Shown: positions 15,025-23,677 of the stretch, piece after piece | Layout: the number at the start of each line of letters is the position of its first letter | How positions within the stretch are numbered: the first letter of the stretch is position 1 | NCBI GenBank assembly: GCA_035353815.1 | Contig: DAOQAG010000018.1 | Span: 10,903 to 74,902 of the forward strand | Direction of reading: 5' to 3' | Source of the DNA: JAKPUX01 sp035353815 | GTDB lineage: Bacteria > Zhuqueibacterota > Zhuqueibacteria > Residuimicrobiales > Residuimicrobiaceae | Length of the DNA: 64,000 nt | Program-made: the position numbers and the translations under genes | The notes under the pieces: generated by a model | Told to the model about the DNA's origin: nothing | Seen by the model: only the letters and a program-made list of their open reading frames with translations | Database searches by the model: none

Positions 15025-17778
15025 TTATCTCATCAGCACCATCTTGCCGGTGCTGAGGGCGGCGGGCGTGGCGAGACGGTAGAAGTAGAGGCCGCTGCTC
15101 ATGGTTTGCCCGAAGGCATCACGTCCGTCCCAGAGGACCTGGTGCTCGCCTTCCGGCAAGAGGCCATTCTCCAGTTGGCGTACCTGGCGTCCGAGGCGGT
15201 CATAGATGGTCAGCGTGACTTGCATGGGCGACGGCAGGGCGAAATGGATGCTGGTCTCCGGATTGAAGGGATTGGGATAATTGCCCAGGAGTTCGATTTT
15301 TTCGGGCAGGACTCGGACATCGACATCGGTGCTTCCGGCGGGCGTCAGTGTGATGTTGACCTGGGTCAGGCCGCTGGCCGCGACCAGCGGGACGGTGGCA
15401 TCCCGGCTGGAGGCGTTGCCATTGAAGGTGGTCGCAAAGCCGGTCTTGCCGGCCTGGAGATAATATTGTCCGTTGGTGACACCGAGGATCTCATACTGGC
15501 CCTTCTGGTCCGAGGTGGTCCAGGCGACCGGCTGGCCGGCGCTGTCGAGGAGATAGATCGCGGCTCCGGCGACCCCCTGCCCATTTGCGTCGCTGATCGT
15601 GCCCGAGATATTGGCGCTCAAGGCGTTGCGTCCGGCGCCATCCCCCTCTTTGATGAAGAACCAGGGGTTGGGCTGCAGGGTAAAGTCGATGCCGCTGGTC
15701 TCCTGATCCGATTCGACCTTGACCAGTACCGCTTCGGCTGGATCGAAGGTCTCCTTGTAGTAGCGCAGCATATGCCCGGGGGCGAAACAGGAGAGATAAT
15801 ACTCGCCGGCGGGCACGCCCTTGAGCGTGTATTGACCATCGGGCGTCGTGACGGCGGTATAGAATTGTTCGGAATAGGGCCAGAGCATAATGGTCACCGC
15901 GGGCTTGGCCATGACTATGGCTATTTCAGGGGTATAGCCGCCGAGGACGGACTCGAGCCGGGTGCTCCCAGAAGCGTCGGCGCCGCGCATGGCGATGTAT
16001 CCATAGTCCGCTTGCACCTGGCCCGAGATGGCGCCGCGGCCTTCCTGGCGCAGGGCCAGGGCAAAATTGGCTTCAGTTTTCTGGCCACCAACCACCTTGA
16101 CGGGTGTTCCCATTTCGGCCACGATGGCGTCCGGATACCAGGCAAAACCTCCATTGGCATACACAGCCAGCTGGTAGGTACCCTCCGACATGGTTTCGAA
16201 GATGAAACGGCCCTGGTCGTCGGTGATCTGGTAATACGGCCACCAGGCAAAACGGCCGATGGGCATGTTCATATCGTTATAGGGATGGTTGACCTGCACA
16301 TAGGCACGCGGGATGGGCTGGCCGGTGGCGGCATCGGTCACCGTGCCGACAATGGCACCATAGATCGGATGAACCCGCAAGGTAAAATCGATATCACCGC
16401 GTTTTTCTCCATCCTGCAAGGCGATCGGCTGCGCCAGCGTGAGGCTGTCCGCATCCTTGAACCAGCTTTGCCCAAAGCTTTCCCCTTCCCAATAGGCAGC
16501 ATAAGCGATATAGCGGCCGTGAGATAGGCGGTCGACGCGGTAGTAGCCATTGCTGTCGGTGACAGCCCAGGCGTAGAAGTAATGTCCGGTTGCCGCATCA
16601 TAATCATTCTCTGCTGCGGAGATCTGTATCGAGGCATTGGCCAGGAAACGGCCCTCGATATTGGCGACGCGGCCGCTCAGCACGGCCGTTCCGGGCGTCA
16701 GCGGCAGGGTGAAATCGGCCTGCCACTCCGGTGCCGCATCGGAGAGGGTGATATATTTGGCCGCCTCCATGGTGGAGGCATCCGGCCACCAGAGCTGGGC
16801 ATATTCCCAGCCGCTCTGCGCCCAGCAATAGGCGACGTAGACGCCGTTGGGAACACCCGCGATTTCATACAGACCGTCGTCGCCGGTGGTGGCGTAAAGC
16901 CAGATCCGGTTCCAGGGCTGGGACGCATCGGGTGCGGCCATGATCTGGATGCCGGCGTTGGCGAGGGGATGGCCGAGGGCGTCGACGACCTTGCCGGCGA
17001 TGCGGCCGGTTTTGGCGACGGCAGTGAAGGTGAAATCGATGCCGCTGACCTCGTTGTAATCGGTGACCGTCACCGGCCGGGCGCCCTCCACTGCGGCGGC
17101 TTGGGGATACCAGAGGGTTTGGCCGAACCAGGAGTTCCAGTAATCGGCGCGGATGTAATAGTCATTCTCCGGCAGATTGGCCAGGAGGTAGTTGCCCATT
17201 TCATCGCTGCTGGCATAGCCGATTTCCATGAAAACGTACTTGCCGGAATCGGGAGCGAAACGGGTTGAAGCCGTGATGGTCACATAAGGCAGCGGCAGTC
17301 CGTCCGGCCCTGTGACCCGGCCGCTGATGGAGCCGCCATAGACAATGGAGCCGGGTTTGAGGTTGAAGCGGATGCCGGGGGTCACTTCACCGGCCTTGAC
17401 CGTCACAAGGGTAGCCGAAGTCCAGTCCGCTGCTTCCAGGAAGTACTGGGGCAGATAGCCCGGGGCTTCGGCGGTGACATAATAGTCGCCGGGGGCCAGG
17501 CTGTCGATGCGGAAGGAGAAGAGGCTGTCGACCAGCGCGAAGCCCTTGCCCCATTCCGCGATCATCGGATCGTTGGTCCATGCTGTGACCGAGGCCACGC
17601 CGATCAGGCTCGAATCGATGCCGGTGACCCGGCCACTGATGCTGCCTTTTTCCACAAAGACAGCAGGGCTGCCGCTTGCATCCTGGGCCGCGAGCGGCAG
17701 TGGGGCGGCCAGGAAGAGGGTCAACATCAGGGCAAGCAGACTCAGGAGAGAGTGACGAAGGACAAAAGGATTGCACAT
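15025..17778 (-). CDS. Large secreted protein with repeated carboxypeptidase-regulatory-like domains and a type IX/FlgD-like sorting domain
   Basis: This 917-residue protein has an N-terminal signal peptide (hydrophobic segment 10-32 ending in PLAAQ) and ATG preceded by CGAGGAGAA. Six or seven beta-sandwich units of about 110-130 residues follow. Each begins with a variant of SGRVTGxxGxPLxxAxVxI, contains a YxLxxLPxGxYYxxA-like strand pair, and ends in a (S)GIDFTL-like strand, as in carboxypeptidase regulatory-like domains. The last 85 residues (NYPNPFNPETSI, IYDRLGRQV, WDGRDAFGQ, GLYFYRL) form a FlgD-Ig-like/type A sorting domain used for type IX export and anchoring. No enzyme domain is seen; a binding or adhesion role is inferred. 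Confidence 0.85.
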   Translation of the reverse strand: MCNPFVLRHSLLSLLALMLTLFLAAPLPLAAQDASGSPAVFVEKGSISGRVTGIDSSLIGVASVTAWTNDPMIAEWGKGFALVDSLFSFRIDSLAPGDYYVTAEAPGYLPQYFLEAADWTSATLVTVKAGEVTPGIRFNLKPGSIVYGGSISGRVTGPDGLPLPYVTITASTRFAPDSGKYVFMEIGYASSDEMGNYLLANLPENDYYIRADYWNSWFGQTLWYPQAAAVEGARPVTVTDYNEVSGIDFTFTAVAKTGRIAGKVVDALGHPLANAGIQIMAAPDASQPWNRIWLYATTGDDGLYEIAGVPNGVYVAYCWAQSGWEYAQLWWPDASTMEAAKYITLSDAAPEWQADFTLPLTPGTAVLSGRVANIEGRFLANASIQISAAENDYDAATGHYFYAWAVTDSNGYYRVDRLSHGRYIAYAAYWEGESFGQSWFKDADSLTLAQPIALQDGEKRGDIDFTLRVHPIYGAIVGTVTDAATGQPIPRAYVQVNHPYNDMNMPIGRFAWWPYYQITDDQGRFIFETMSEGTYQLAVYANGGFAWYPDAIVAEMGTPVKVVGGQKTEANFALALRQEGRGAISGQVQADYGYIAMRGADASGSTRLESVLGGYTPEIAIVMAKPAVTIMLWPYSEQFYTAVTTPDGQYTLKGVPAGEYYLSCFAPGHMLRYYKETFDPAEAVLVKVESDQETSGIDFTLQPNPWFFIKEGDGAGRNALSANISGTISDANGQGVAGAAIYLLDSAGQPVAWTTSDQKGQYEILGVTNGQYYLQAGKTGFATTFNGNASSRDATVPLVAASGLTQVNITLTPAGSTDVDVRVLPEKIELLGNYPNPFNPETSIHFALPSPMQVTLTIYDRLGRQVRQLENGLLPEGEHQVLWDGRDAFGQTMSSGLYFYRLATPAALSTGKMVLMR

Positions 17779-17850
17779 AACATTCTCCTCGGAGTGTTGC
17801 GGTGGTTTTCAGGCTCCTGATTCGCAAGCGGGGATGGGAGCCGGGGGTTA

Positions 17851-17862
17851 GACATGCATGTC
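17851..17862. repeat. 12-base perfect palindrome between the serpin and the sorting-domain gene
   Basis: GACATGCATGTC lies just beyond the serpin stop codon. It is too short, and lacks a U tract, to be called a terminator, but could be a protein-binding site. Confidence 0.3.
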
Positions 17863-17866
17863 GCGG

Positions 17867-19114
17867 TCACTTCCATTCCGGCTGATAAATGCGGCCGATG
17901 AAGAGTGCCGTTTTGCTGTGATGATCATGGATGACGACCAGGAAGGGGCGGTTGACATGCATCAGAAAGCCAGTGGGTTCGCCGATGGAGGTTGTGCCCA
18001 CTCCCACGACCGTTACGGCCGCCGCTTCGGTGCCTTCCTCGTCGACCTGGATAAAAGAACAATGCTTCACATAACTGATAAACAAGCGCATGGCCATGGT
18101 GATTCCGCTGAAATCGGCGCGCTGATCGTCAAAGGCCACAGGCATCCCGAGGGCTTTGAGGTGGCTGTTCAGCATCAACTCGCCGGAGAATTTGAATTTG
18201 GGAAGATAGAGGGTGCCGTTTTGCTGGACGAACCGGGCATGCCAGGCTTCCCAGGTGGCAGCGTCCTGTGGCAGCGGCAGGGTGGAGAGGCCGTTTTTAG
18301 CCAGGATCACCGTCATGGCGAAATGTCCATCGCCATAGGGGAGATCCACGGCCTGCATGACATCGTTCTCGAAATAGCCCAGGGTTGCGGTCTGCCGCAT
18401 CATCCGGCAGGGTATTGCGCTGCCGTCGGCGCGGGTAAAGGGTTCCTGGCGGGTCTCTGTGGGAGCGAATTCAGTGGTCCAGCTCCCCTTGAAGTAGATG
18501 GCATTGAGAAGCAGCAGCATGATATCGGGATCGATCCCGTCAATGACATGCGGGATGCGCCCGTTGGTATTTTTGCTGGCCCAGGCGTTGATCACGGCGG
18601 GAGCTCCCGCCGCAGAGAAATCGAGGGGCTGGACGCTGGCCGCGTAGAAAGTGCGGTTGCGCTCGATAAAATCGGCCGCGACCGGCAGGCCCTGACGATA
18701 CCAGATCGAGTTGGCGATCTGGAATTTCACCCCATAATCGAGATGGGTCAATAGATCGGTGAGTCCGAGGAGGCCGGTATTCACCTCGTCGCGCGCCGAT
18801 TCGGGAAACCCCAGGGTGGTGCGCATGGCGCTTTCGGTTTCACCGCCCGCGCCGTTATAGGCCATCGCCAGGGCCAGTGTGACGCTGAGCGGCGAGATGA
18901 GGGTATTCTGTTCTCCGCTCTCCCCGGCCACATGGGTGAAGAGGCGCCAGCCGAAGTCGTTGCTGCTTCGGGCCAGGAGGGCCTCCGGCGTTGTGAGCGG
19001 CCGTGCAGGCGGGTTTTCCCGGGGCGCGGCGGGCGAAAAATCGCGCGAACAGCCCCAGAGCGCAAGCAGGAGGATGCAAATCAAGAGGGCGACCAATCTG
19101 CGCATGACAGGCAT
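17867..19114 (-). CDS. Serpin-family protease inhibitor, probable lipoprotein
   Basis: The 415-residue protein has an N-terminal lipoprotein signal (ICILLLALWGC, Cys22) followed by a full serpin fold of about 370 residues. Family blocks are NTLISPLSVTLALAMAYNGA, LNAIYFKGSWTTEF and the C-terminal NRPFLVVIHD. The reactive-centre hinge EEGTEAAA (359-366) has small residues as in inhibitory serpins. Counting from the hinge predicts P1-P1' as Thr375-Ser376. It would trap serine or cysteine proteases covalently at the cell surface. It lies 88 bases upstream of the large sorting-domain protein gene and may be its operon partner. Substrate specificity is inference only. Confidence 0.93.
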   Translation of the reverse strand: MPVMRRLVALLICILLLALWGCSRDFSPAAPRENPPARPLTTPEALLARSSNDFGWRLFTHVAGESGEQNTLISPLSVTLALAMAYNGAGGETESAMRTTLGFPESARDEVNTGLLGLTDLLTHLDYGVKFQIANSIWYRQGLPVAADFIERNRTFYAASVQPLDFSAAGAPAVINAWASKNTNGRIPHVIDGIDPDIMLLLLNAIYFKGSWTTEFAPTETRQEPFTRADGSAIPCRMMRQTATLGYFENDVMQAVDLPYGDGHFAMTVILAKNGLSTLPLPQDAATWEAWHARFVQQNGTLYLPKFKFSGELMLNSHLKALGMPVAFDDQRADFSGITMAMRLFISYVKHCSFIQVDEEGTEAAAVTVVGVGTTSIGEPTGFLMHVNRPFLVVIHDHHSKTALFIGRIYQPEWK

Positions 19115-19438
19115 TCCTCACGATAGACTGAGACAAGGACAAGGCCCGTTGTGTGGGCGCACGGTGGTCATTATGCAAAAGATGTGCCAGGTGGATGGGT
19201 ATCCTCCGGCAAAGCGGAATTCTATGTCGCTCTAATTATATTATTTTCAATATATCCTCCCCAGGCTCTGCTGCGTCTGGCTGATCCTGGCGGCTGAGCA
19301 GCGGTCATTCTCAGAAAACTGAGGGCCGTGTCAGTTTTTAGCCAAGTGCCGCGGCGCCCCGGATAATCTCCTTGCAAAAAAGGTCAGATTTGAGTATTAT
19401 GAGAAAATATGCGCCGGGGGCTTTGAGAAAGGAAAAGC
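19115..19438. other. 324-base divergent intergenic region
   Basis: This is the only gene-free stretch over 300 bases. It separates the minus-strand serpin from the plus-strand DUF1460 gene and so must carry two promoters. The right half holds a good sigma-70-like promoter (19372-19400). The left half contains an AT-rich run (19231-19253) with TATAAT on the minus strand at 19235-19240, but no matching -35 was found. No ORF, tRNA or hairpin terminator was recognised in it. Confidence 0.6.
19372..19400 (+). promoter_or_regulatory. Sigma-70-like promoter for the DUF1460/transglycosylase unit
   Basis: TTGCAA (19372-19377), a 17-base spacer and TATTAT (19395-19400) match a vegetative promoter well. 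The predicted transcript start near 19407 leaves a leader of about 30 bases, containing GAAAGGAAAAG just before the ATG at 19439. Confidence 0.65.
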
Positions 19439-20302
19439 ATGCGAATTCTGACGGCTCTTTTGTTCATGCTGACCTGTTGTGCGCAAGCCGGCGACACGCT
19501 CTACTATGTCATGCCGCTGGCGGCGATCGACCAGGATATCCGCCGTGTTACGGCTTGCGGCTGGTCCAATGCCGAAAAAATGACCTATTATTCGCAGCGT
19601 TTTCTCGGCGCGCCCTACCTGCTCACGTGTGAAGGGGAGGGTGCGAACGGCCGCTACGAAACCGAACCGTTGCTGAATGTACAGCAGATCAATTGCATGA
19701 CCTATTGTGAGATTGTCCTCGCCCTGAGCCTTGCGCGCAATTATGAGGAGATGTTTAATATTCTGCAGCATATCCGCTATCGCGGAGGATACATCAGCAT
19801 GGCAACACGCAATCATTATACCATGGTGGATTGGCTGCCGGAGAACCGCTGGTGCCTGGAGGAGGTGACCCGGCAGGTGGGGGGCGCCGACATCGTCGAA
19901 TCGACGCGAACGATCCGGCATGGCGAGTTTTTTACGCGCAAGGGCATTACGGACCTTCCGGCTTACCTTCCGGACCGGAGTGTGACCGTGCCCTACATCC
20001 CGCTGTCGCGGCTGGCTGCGCATGAAGCGGCGCTGCAGAGCGGGGATGTGGTTGCGCTGATTCAGGACAAGCTGGATATTTTTTCGGCGCACATGCTGCT
20101 GGTGGTCAAAAAGGCGGGCCGGACCTGGTTCCGCCATGCCAGTATGAGTGCCGGCAAGGTTGTCGATGAGCCCTTTGGGGAGTACATCGACAAGGTCAGC
20201 CGCAAGCCTCTCTATCAGGGCATGAGTTTTATGCGCATCAAGGAAGAGGTCGACTGGGCATTGCCCGCGGCGACGCGTGGAAGAAATCCGCTGGTAAGGT
20301 GA
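19439..20302 (+). CDS. Exported DUF1460 (NlpC/P60-like) amidase candidate
   Basis: The 287-residue protein has a short signal peptide (LTALLFMLTCCAQA) and resembles the DUF1460 family. Structures in that family show an NlpC/P60-like cysteine hydrolase fold, and characterised members act on peptidoglycan as N-acetylmuramoyl-L-alanine amidases. Candidate catalytic residues are Cys86 in QINCMTY and His218 in SAHMLLVV. The block RNHYTMVDWLPEN is also a family feature. The next gene, 20 bases downstream, is a lytic transglycosylase, so the pair would together degrade or remodel cell wall in the periplasm. The antisense frame in this interval is a shadow. Confidence 0.78.
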   Translation: MRILTALLFMLTCCAQAGDTLYYVMPLAAIDQDIRRVTACGWSNAEKMTYYSQRFLGAPYLLTCEGEGANGRYETEPLLNVQQINCMTYCEIVLALSLARNYEEMFNILQHIRYRGGYISMATRNHYTMVDWLPENRWCLEEVTRQVGGADIVESTRTIRHGEFFTRKGITDLPAYLPDRSVTVPYIPLSRLAAHEAALQSGDVVALIQDKLDIFSAHMLLVVKKAGRTWFRHASMSAGKVVDEPFGEYIDKVSRKPLYQGMSFMRIKEEVDWALPAATRGRNPLVR

Positions 20303-20311
20303 GAGCATCGC

Positions 20312-20318
20312 AGGGAGG
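20312..20318 (+). promoter_or_regulatory. Shine-Dalgarno sequence fixing the 20323 start
   Basis: AGGGAGG lies 4 bases before ATG 20323. A GTG in the same frame at 20299 overlaps the preceding stop but has no SD, so 20323 is preferred. Confidence 0.65.
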
Positions 20319-20322
20319 CAGA

Positions 20323-21336
20323 ATGGGTGGCGCAAGGGGACGCGATCAAAAGGTGATGGTCCTTTTATTTCTTTGCAGCCTGATCATGGGTGAAGCGGGC
20401 TGCGGCGGGGAGCAGCTTTCGGGGACGACCCGGTCGGCGATTGCCGGCTGGGAGCTTTCGGAGCGCACGGTTTTTGTGGAGGGCAAGCCGGCGAATGCGT
20501 CGGTGGTCGCACTGCTTCGGGCTTTGGCGGCTCCTGGCGGCAGGGGTGTAGCGGTTTCCGAGCAAGAGTTCCGCGAACAGCTGGCCCGGCTTCTCCCCGA
20601 GGTGTATGCAGAAAATGTGATCAAGTATGCAACCCCGCAGAGCGTGGCCATCCAGAACCGTGAGCATGCGGATTATCGCACGGTGTTCATGAAGCCGCGC
20701 CGGATCAAGGAGGGTGTAAAGTTTCTTGTGGCGCATCAGGTTATTCTCGACAAGGCGGCCACCGAGTTCAGTGTCGCCAGCAAGGATATCGTTGCGATTC
20801 TGATGTGGGAATCAGGGCTGGGTGAATTTGTCGGCAATCATTTGATCTTTAATGTCCTGCTCGGGCAGATCCTCTATCTGGATCAGGCGCGCGATCTGGC
20901 GGCCCGTGACCTGATCCGCCGGGGGGAGGCCGATTCCAGCCTGTTGCCGGTCAGAGAGGCCGAGGGGCGGCGGCTGGAACGACTGAAGCGGAGCGCGGTG
21001 GCCAATCTTGCGGCGCTCCTGCGGATCAGCAAAGAGAAGGGGGTGGATGCAACCCGGCAGCGGGGATCCTGGGGCGGCGCGATCGGCTATGTCCAGTTCA
21101 TGCCGAGCTCGCTGCAATTCGCCCGGGATGGCGACGGGGACGGCCGCATCGATCTTTGTACCTGGCCGGATGCCATATTTTCCGTAGCCAACTTTTTGCA
21201 CGCCAACGGCTATGGGGCCAGCGAAAAATCGCGCCGTTATGCTCTCCTGGCCTACAATCCGATCGACTCTTATGCCGACGGGGTTATCCAGTACGCCGAA
21301 GCGATCATAAAGAAGCTGCCGGAAACGGCGCATTAG
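20323..21336 (+). CDS. Lytic murein transglycosylase, MltB-like (SLT_2)
   Basis: The 337-residue exported protein has an N-terminal hydrophobic segment (VMVLLFLCSLIMGEAGC) that could be a signal or lipoprotein signal, although the lipobox is imperfect. The catalytic domain (about 120-335) shows ILMWESGLGEF, in which the Glu is the general acid, and GSWGGAIGYVQFMPSSL. WPDAIFSVANFLHANGY follows, all as in MltB/SLT_2 enzymes. It cleaves the MurNAc-GlcNAc bond and forms 1,6-anhydroMurNAc. The calcium-like DGDGDGRIDL loop near residue 268 is also seen in MltB. It follows the DUF1460 amidase candidate and so belongs to a cell-wall degradation pair. Confidence 0.88.
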   Translation: MGGARGRDQKVMVLLFLCSLIMGEAGCGGEQLSGTTRSAIAGWELSERTVFVEGKPANASVVALLRALAAPGGRGVAVSEQEFREQLARLLPEVYAENVIKYATPQSVAIQNREHADYRTVFMKPRRIKEGVKFLVAHQVILDKAATEFSVASKDIVAILMWESGLGEFVGNHLIFNVLLGQILYLDQARDLAARDLIRRGEADSSLLPVREAEGRRLERLKRSAVANLAALLRISKEKGVDATRQRGSWGGAIGYVQFMPSSLQFARDGDGDGRIDLCTWPDAIFSVANFLHANGYGASEKSRRYALLAYNPIDSYADGVIQYAEAIIKKLPETAH

Positions 21337-21356
21337 GTTGAGCACGAGGTGAGGGC

Positions 21357-22073
21357 ATGACCCGCAGGAGCCATTATTCCCGTTTCAAATTCGAAGGCCC
21401 CTTCATCAAAGGGTACGATGCCTTCAACCATGTGGCGACCTTCGGTCTGGATCTATTCTGGCGCCGCAAGACCGCCGCGGTCGTAACGCAGCAGATGCAT
21501 CCTGCCGCGGCGGGGTGGGTGCTTGATCTCGCCTGCGGAACCGGCGATATGGCTCTGGCGGTGGCTCGGGCAGCGCCCGGGGTGCAGGTGATCGGTTCGG
21601 ATCCCTCCGCGACCATGTACAGCGAGGGGCGGGACAAGTTCATCGCCTGGAACGGACGGATCGCTCTGGTCCGTGCGGTGGCGCGGTTGCCTTTTCCTGA
21701 TGCCAGTTTTGCCGCCATTACCTGCGCTTTCGGCGTCCGCAATTTTGTCCACCTGGATGAAGACATGCAGGAATCGCTGCGCCTGCTCAAGCCCGGGGGA
21801 TGGATCCATGTGCTCGAATTCTTTGTTCCGGAACATTTTCTGATCGCGGCGTTGCTCAAGACCTACAACGCCCTGGTCTTTCCTTTTCTGGGATTTTTGC
21901 TGACCGGCCGGATAGGACCCTATCGTTACCTGTTCAACTCCATCTTCACCTTCCGGAAGGTGCCCGATTTCGTCGCGCTGTTGCAGAACACCGGTTTTGG
22001 CAAGGTTCAGGTCCGGCGGTTCTTTTTCGGGATGGTTCATCTGGTCAGCGCCAACAAACCGGCCGTCCGTTAG
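21357..22073 (+). CDS. menG: Demethylmenaquinone methyltransferase (MenG/UbiE)
   Basis: Class I SAM methyltransferase that methylates demethylmenaquinone, the last step of menaquinone synthesis. The 238-residue protein shows YDAFNHVATFGLDLFWRR at the N-terminus, the SAM loop LDLACGTGDMAL (about 58-69), and the UbiE motif block AFGVRNF. FRKVPDF and a C-terminal GMVHLV-type end follow. It lies 32 bases before menA, the prenyltransferase that makes its substrate, so the pathway context agrees. UbiE enzymes can also act on ubiquinone precursors, but no ubiquinone gene is present here. Confidence 0.92.
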   Translation: MTRRSHYSRFKFEGPFIKGYDAFNHVATFGLDLFWRRKTAAVVTQQMHPAAAGWVLDLACGTGDMALAVARAAPGVQVIGSDPSATMYSEGRDKFIAWNGRIALVRAVARLPFPDASFAAITCAFGVRNFVHLDEDMQESLRLLKPGGWIHVLEFFVPEHFLIAALLKTYNALVFPFLGFLLTGRIGPYRYLFNSIFTFRKVPDFVALLQNTGFGKVQVRRFFFGMVHLVSANKPAVR

Positions 22074-22105
22074 CGGCCTTCCACTTAACCCGGGAAATCC
22101 TCTCC

Positions 22106-23017
22106 ATGGCGAAACTCAAATACTACCTTCTGGCCACCCGGCCCTGGTCCTATACTGTCAGTGTGCTGCCGCCCTTTTTCGGGCTGCTGACGGCCCTCAT
22201 CGCGGTACCCGGCCTCAGGATCAACTGGTTCCATTTTGTTTTGACGGTCCTGGGATGCGTCCTGGTCCATTCGGGCGCAAACGCCCTCTCGGATTACTTT
22301 GACTTCAAGACCCGGGTCGACCGCGAGGGGACCTACGGCTCGAGTGGTATGTTGATGGCCAAAAAGATGACCCCGGCGGAGATGCTACGCCTGGCGCTGA
22401 TTCTCTATGCCATCGCCGGCCTGATCGGTCTCTATCTGATCCTCCATGTGGCGAATCCGGCACCGGTCATCTGGCTGGTGGCAGCCGGATTCATCCTCGG
22501 TTTTTTCTATACGATGGCGCCCTTCAATTTCAAATATCACGCCCTGGGCGACATCGGCGTCTTTCTTTCCTTCGGCTTGTTCATCCCCCTCGGCGCCTTT
22601 GCCGTCCAGACCGGCTATGCCGCGTGGCTGCCGCTTCTCTACGGCGTGCCGGCGGCCCTGCTGGTGGATGCCATCCTTCACAGCAATAATCTCCGCGATA
22701 TCCCCTTCGATCAGGTCGTGCATATCAAGACGGTGCCGATCCTTATCGGTGAGCGCGGCGCGCAAATCATGTACTATGGTCTGGTTCTCGGGGCGTATGC
22801 GACCATCCTGCTGCTGATTTTCTTCGCCCACCTGACCCCCTGGAGCCTGATCACCTTTCTCTCATTGCCGCTGGCGCTGCGCAATATACGCACCGTGCGT
22901 GCTAAAACGGAGATGTCCATCGCGCAATTCGCCGGGATCGATGCGGCCACCGCGCAGCATCACATGATGTTCAGCCTGCTCTTCATCGTGGCGCTGGTCA
23001 TCCGGGTTCTGGCATAA
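22106..23017 (+). CDS. menA: 1,4-dihydroxy-2-naphthoate polyprenyltransferase (MenA, UbiA family)
   Basis: Integral-membrane enzyme that attaches the polyprenyl tail to DHNA in menaquinone synthesis. From the ATG at 22106 the protein has 303 residues and about eight or nine hydrophobic segments. The aspartate-rich sites are NALSDYFDFKTRVDRE (first) and the second block HSNNLRDIPFDQ, as in UbiA prenyltransferases. The frame extends upstream into menG, but that part has no homology, and the MAKLKYYLLATRPW start is typical. It follows menG and precedes a CPBP protease by 11 bases. Confidence 0.9.
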   Translation: MAKLKYYLLATRPWSYTVSVLPPFFGLLTALIAVPGLRINWFHFVLTVLGCVLVHSGANALSDYFDFKTRVDREGTYGSSGMLMAKKMTPAEMLRLALILYAIAGLIGLYLILHVANPAPVIWLVAAGFILGFFYTMAPFNFKYHALGDIGVFLSFGLFIPLGAFAVQTGYAAWLPLLYGVPAALLVDAILHSNNLRDIPFDQVVHIKTVPILIGERGAQIMYYGLVLGAYATILLLIFFAHLTPWSLITFLSLPLALRNIRTVRAKTEMSIAQFAGIDAATAQHHMMFSLLFIVALVIRVLA

Positions 23018-23028
23018 AGGGGATCGCG

Positions 23029-23661
23029 ATGAAAAAAGCCGCCTTTTACCTGGCCATTGCCCTCGCCTTTGTCCTCTGGTATGTCATGTTTGTCCTCCGG
23101 CCGTTTAATTTCTGGCTGATGATGGCCTTCAGCACCAGCCTGCTCTCACTGATCGTGCTGTGGATCGGCAAGCCATTCGCCACCGAGGGCGAGTGGCGCT
23201 GGAGTAATATCGCGATCGGTGTGGCTTCAGCGCTGGTACTCTACGGCTTGTTCTGGATCGGCAATCAGATGCTCATTTTGGGAGAGCAGCTGCTGCCGCA
23301 GTTTATTTCCGGCCGGCCGGCCAATCTGGCCGCCATCTATGGCAACCGCGGCAGCCTGGCACCGCACTGGATCGCCTTGCTGCTCTTTTTTCCCATTGGT
23401 TTCGGCGAGGAGTTTTTTTGGCGGGGACTGGTGCAAAACCGCTTTGGCGCCCGCCTGGGGCGCTGGCGCGGCTTCATGCTCACCACCTTTCTCTATACCG
23501 CCGTCCATTTTGCCACCGGCAATTATGTCCTGCTGCTGGCTGCCGTCACCTGCGGTCTGTTTTGGGGGGCCCTCTATGCCTGGCGCGGCGCGCTGCTGCC
23601 GGTTCTGATTTCGCACATGCTGTGGGATCCCTTTATTTTTGTTCTTTTCCCGATCCAGTAG
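23029..23661 (+). CDS. CPBP-family intramembrane protease (Abi/CAAX-type)
   Basis: Membrane protein of 210 residues with about six hydrophobic segments. The glutamic-protease motif is visible as GEEFFWRGLVQ (EExxxR), followed by HFATGN and SHMLWDPF as the second and third conserved motifs. These carry the metal- or water-activating Glu, His and Asp residues of CPBP/Abi proteases. Substrate unknown; some relatives process prenylated proteins and others have bacteriocin-immunity roles. It lies between menA and the transglutaminase-like gene, with 16 bases to the next start. Confidence 0.87.
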   Translation: MKKAAFYLAIALAFVLWYVMFVLRPFNFWLMMAFSTSLLSLIVLWIGKPFATEGEWRWSNIAIGVASALVLYGLFWIGNQMLILGEQLLPQFISGRPANLAAIYGNRGSLAPHWIALLLFFPIGFGEEFFWRGLVQNRFGARLGRWRGFMLTTFLYTAVHFATGNYVLLLAAVTCGLFWGALYAWRGALLPVLISHMLWDPFIFVLFPIQ

Positions 23662-23677
23662 AGCGGCGAGGAGAGCC

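Noticed and set aside
19397..20335. Antisense frame over the DUF1460 gene
   Set aside because: No family features; the sense strand has a signal peptide, catalytic Cys/His candidates and a promoter.
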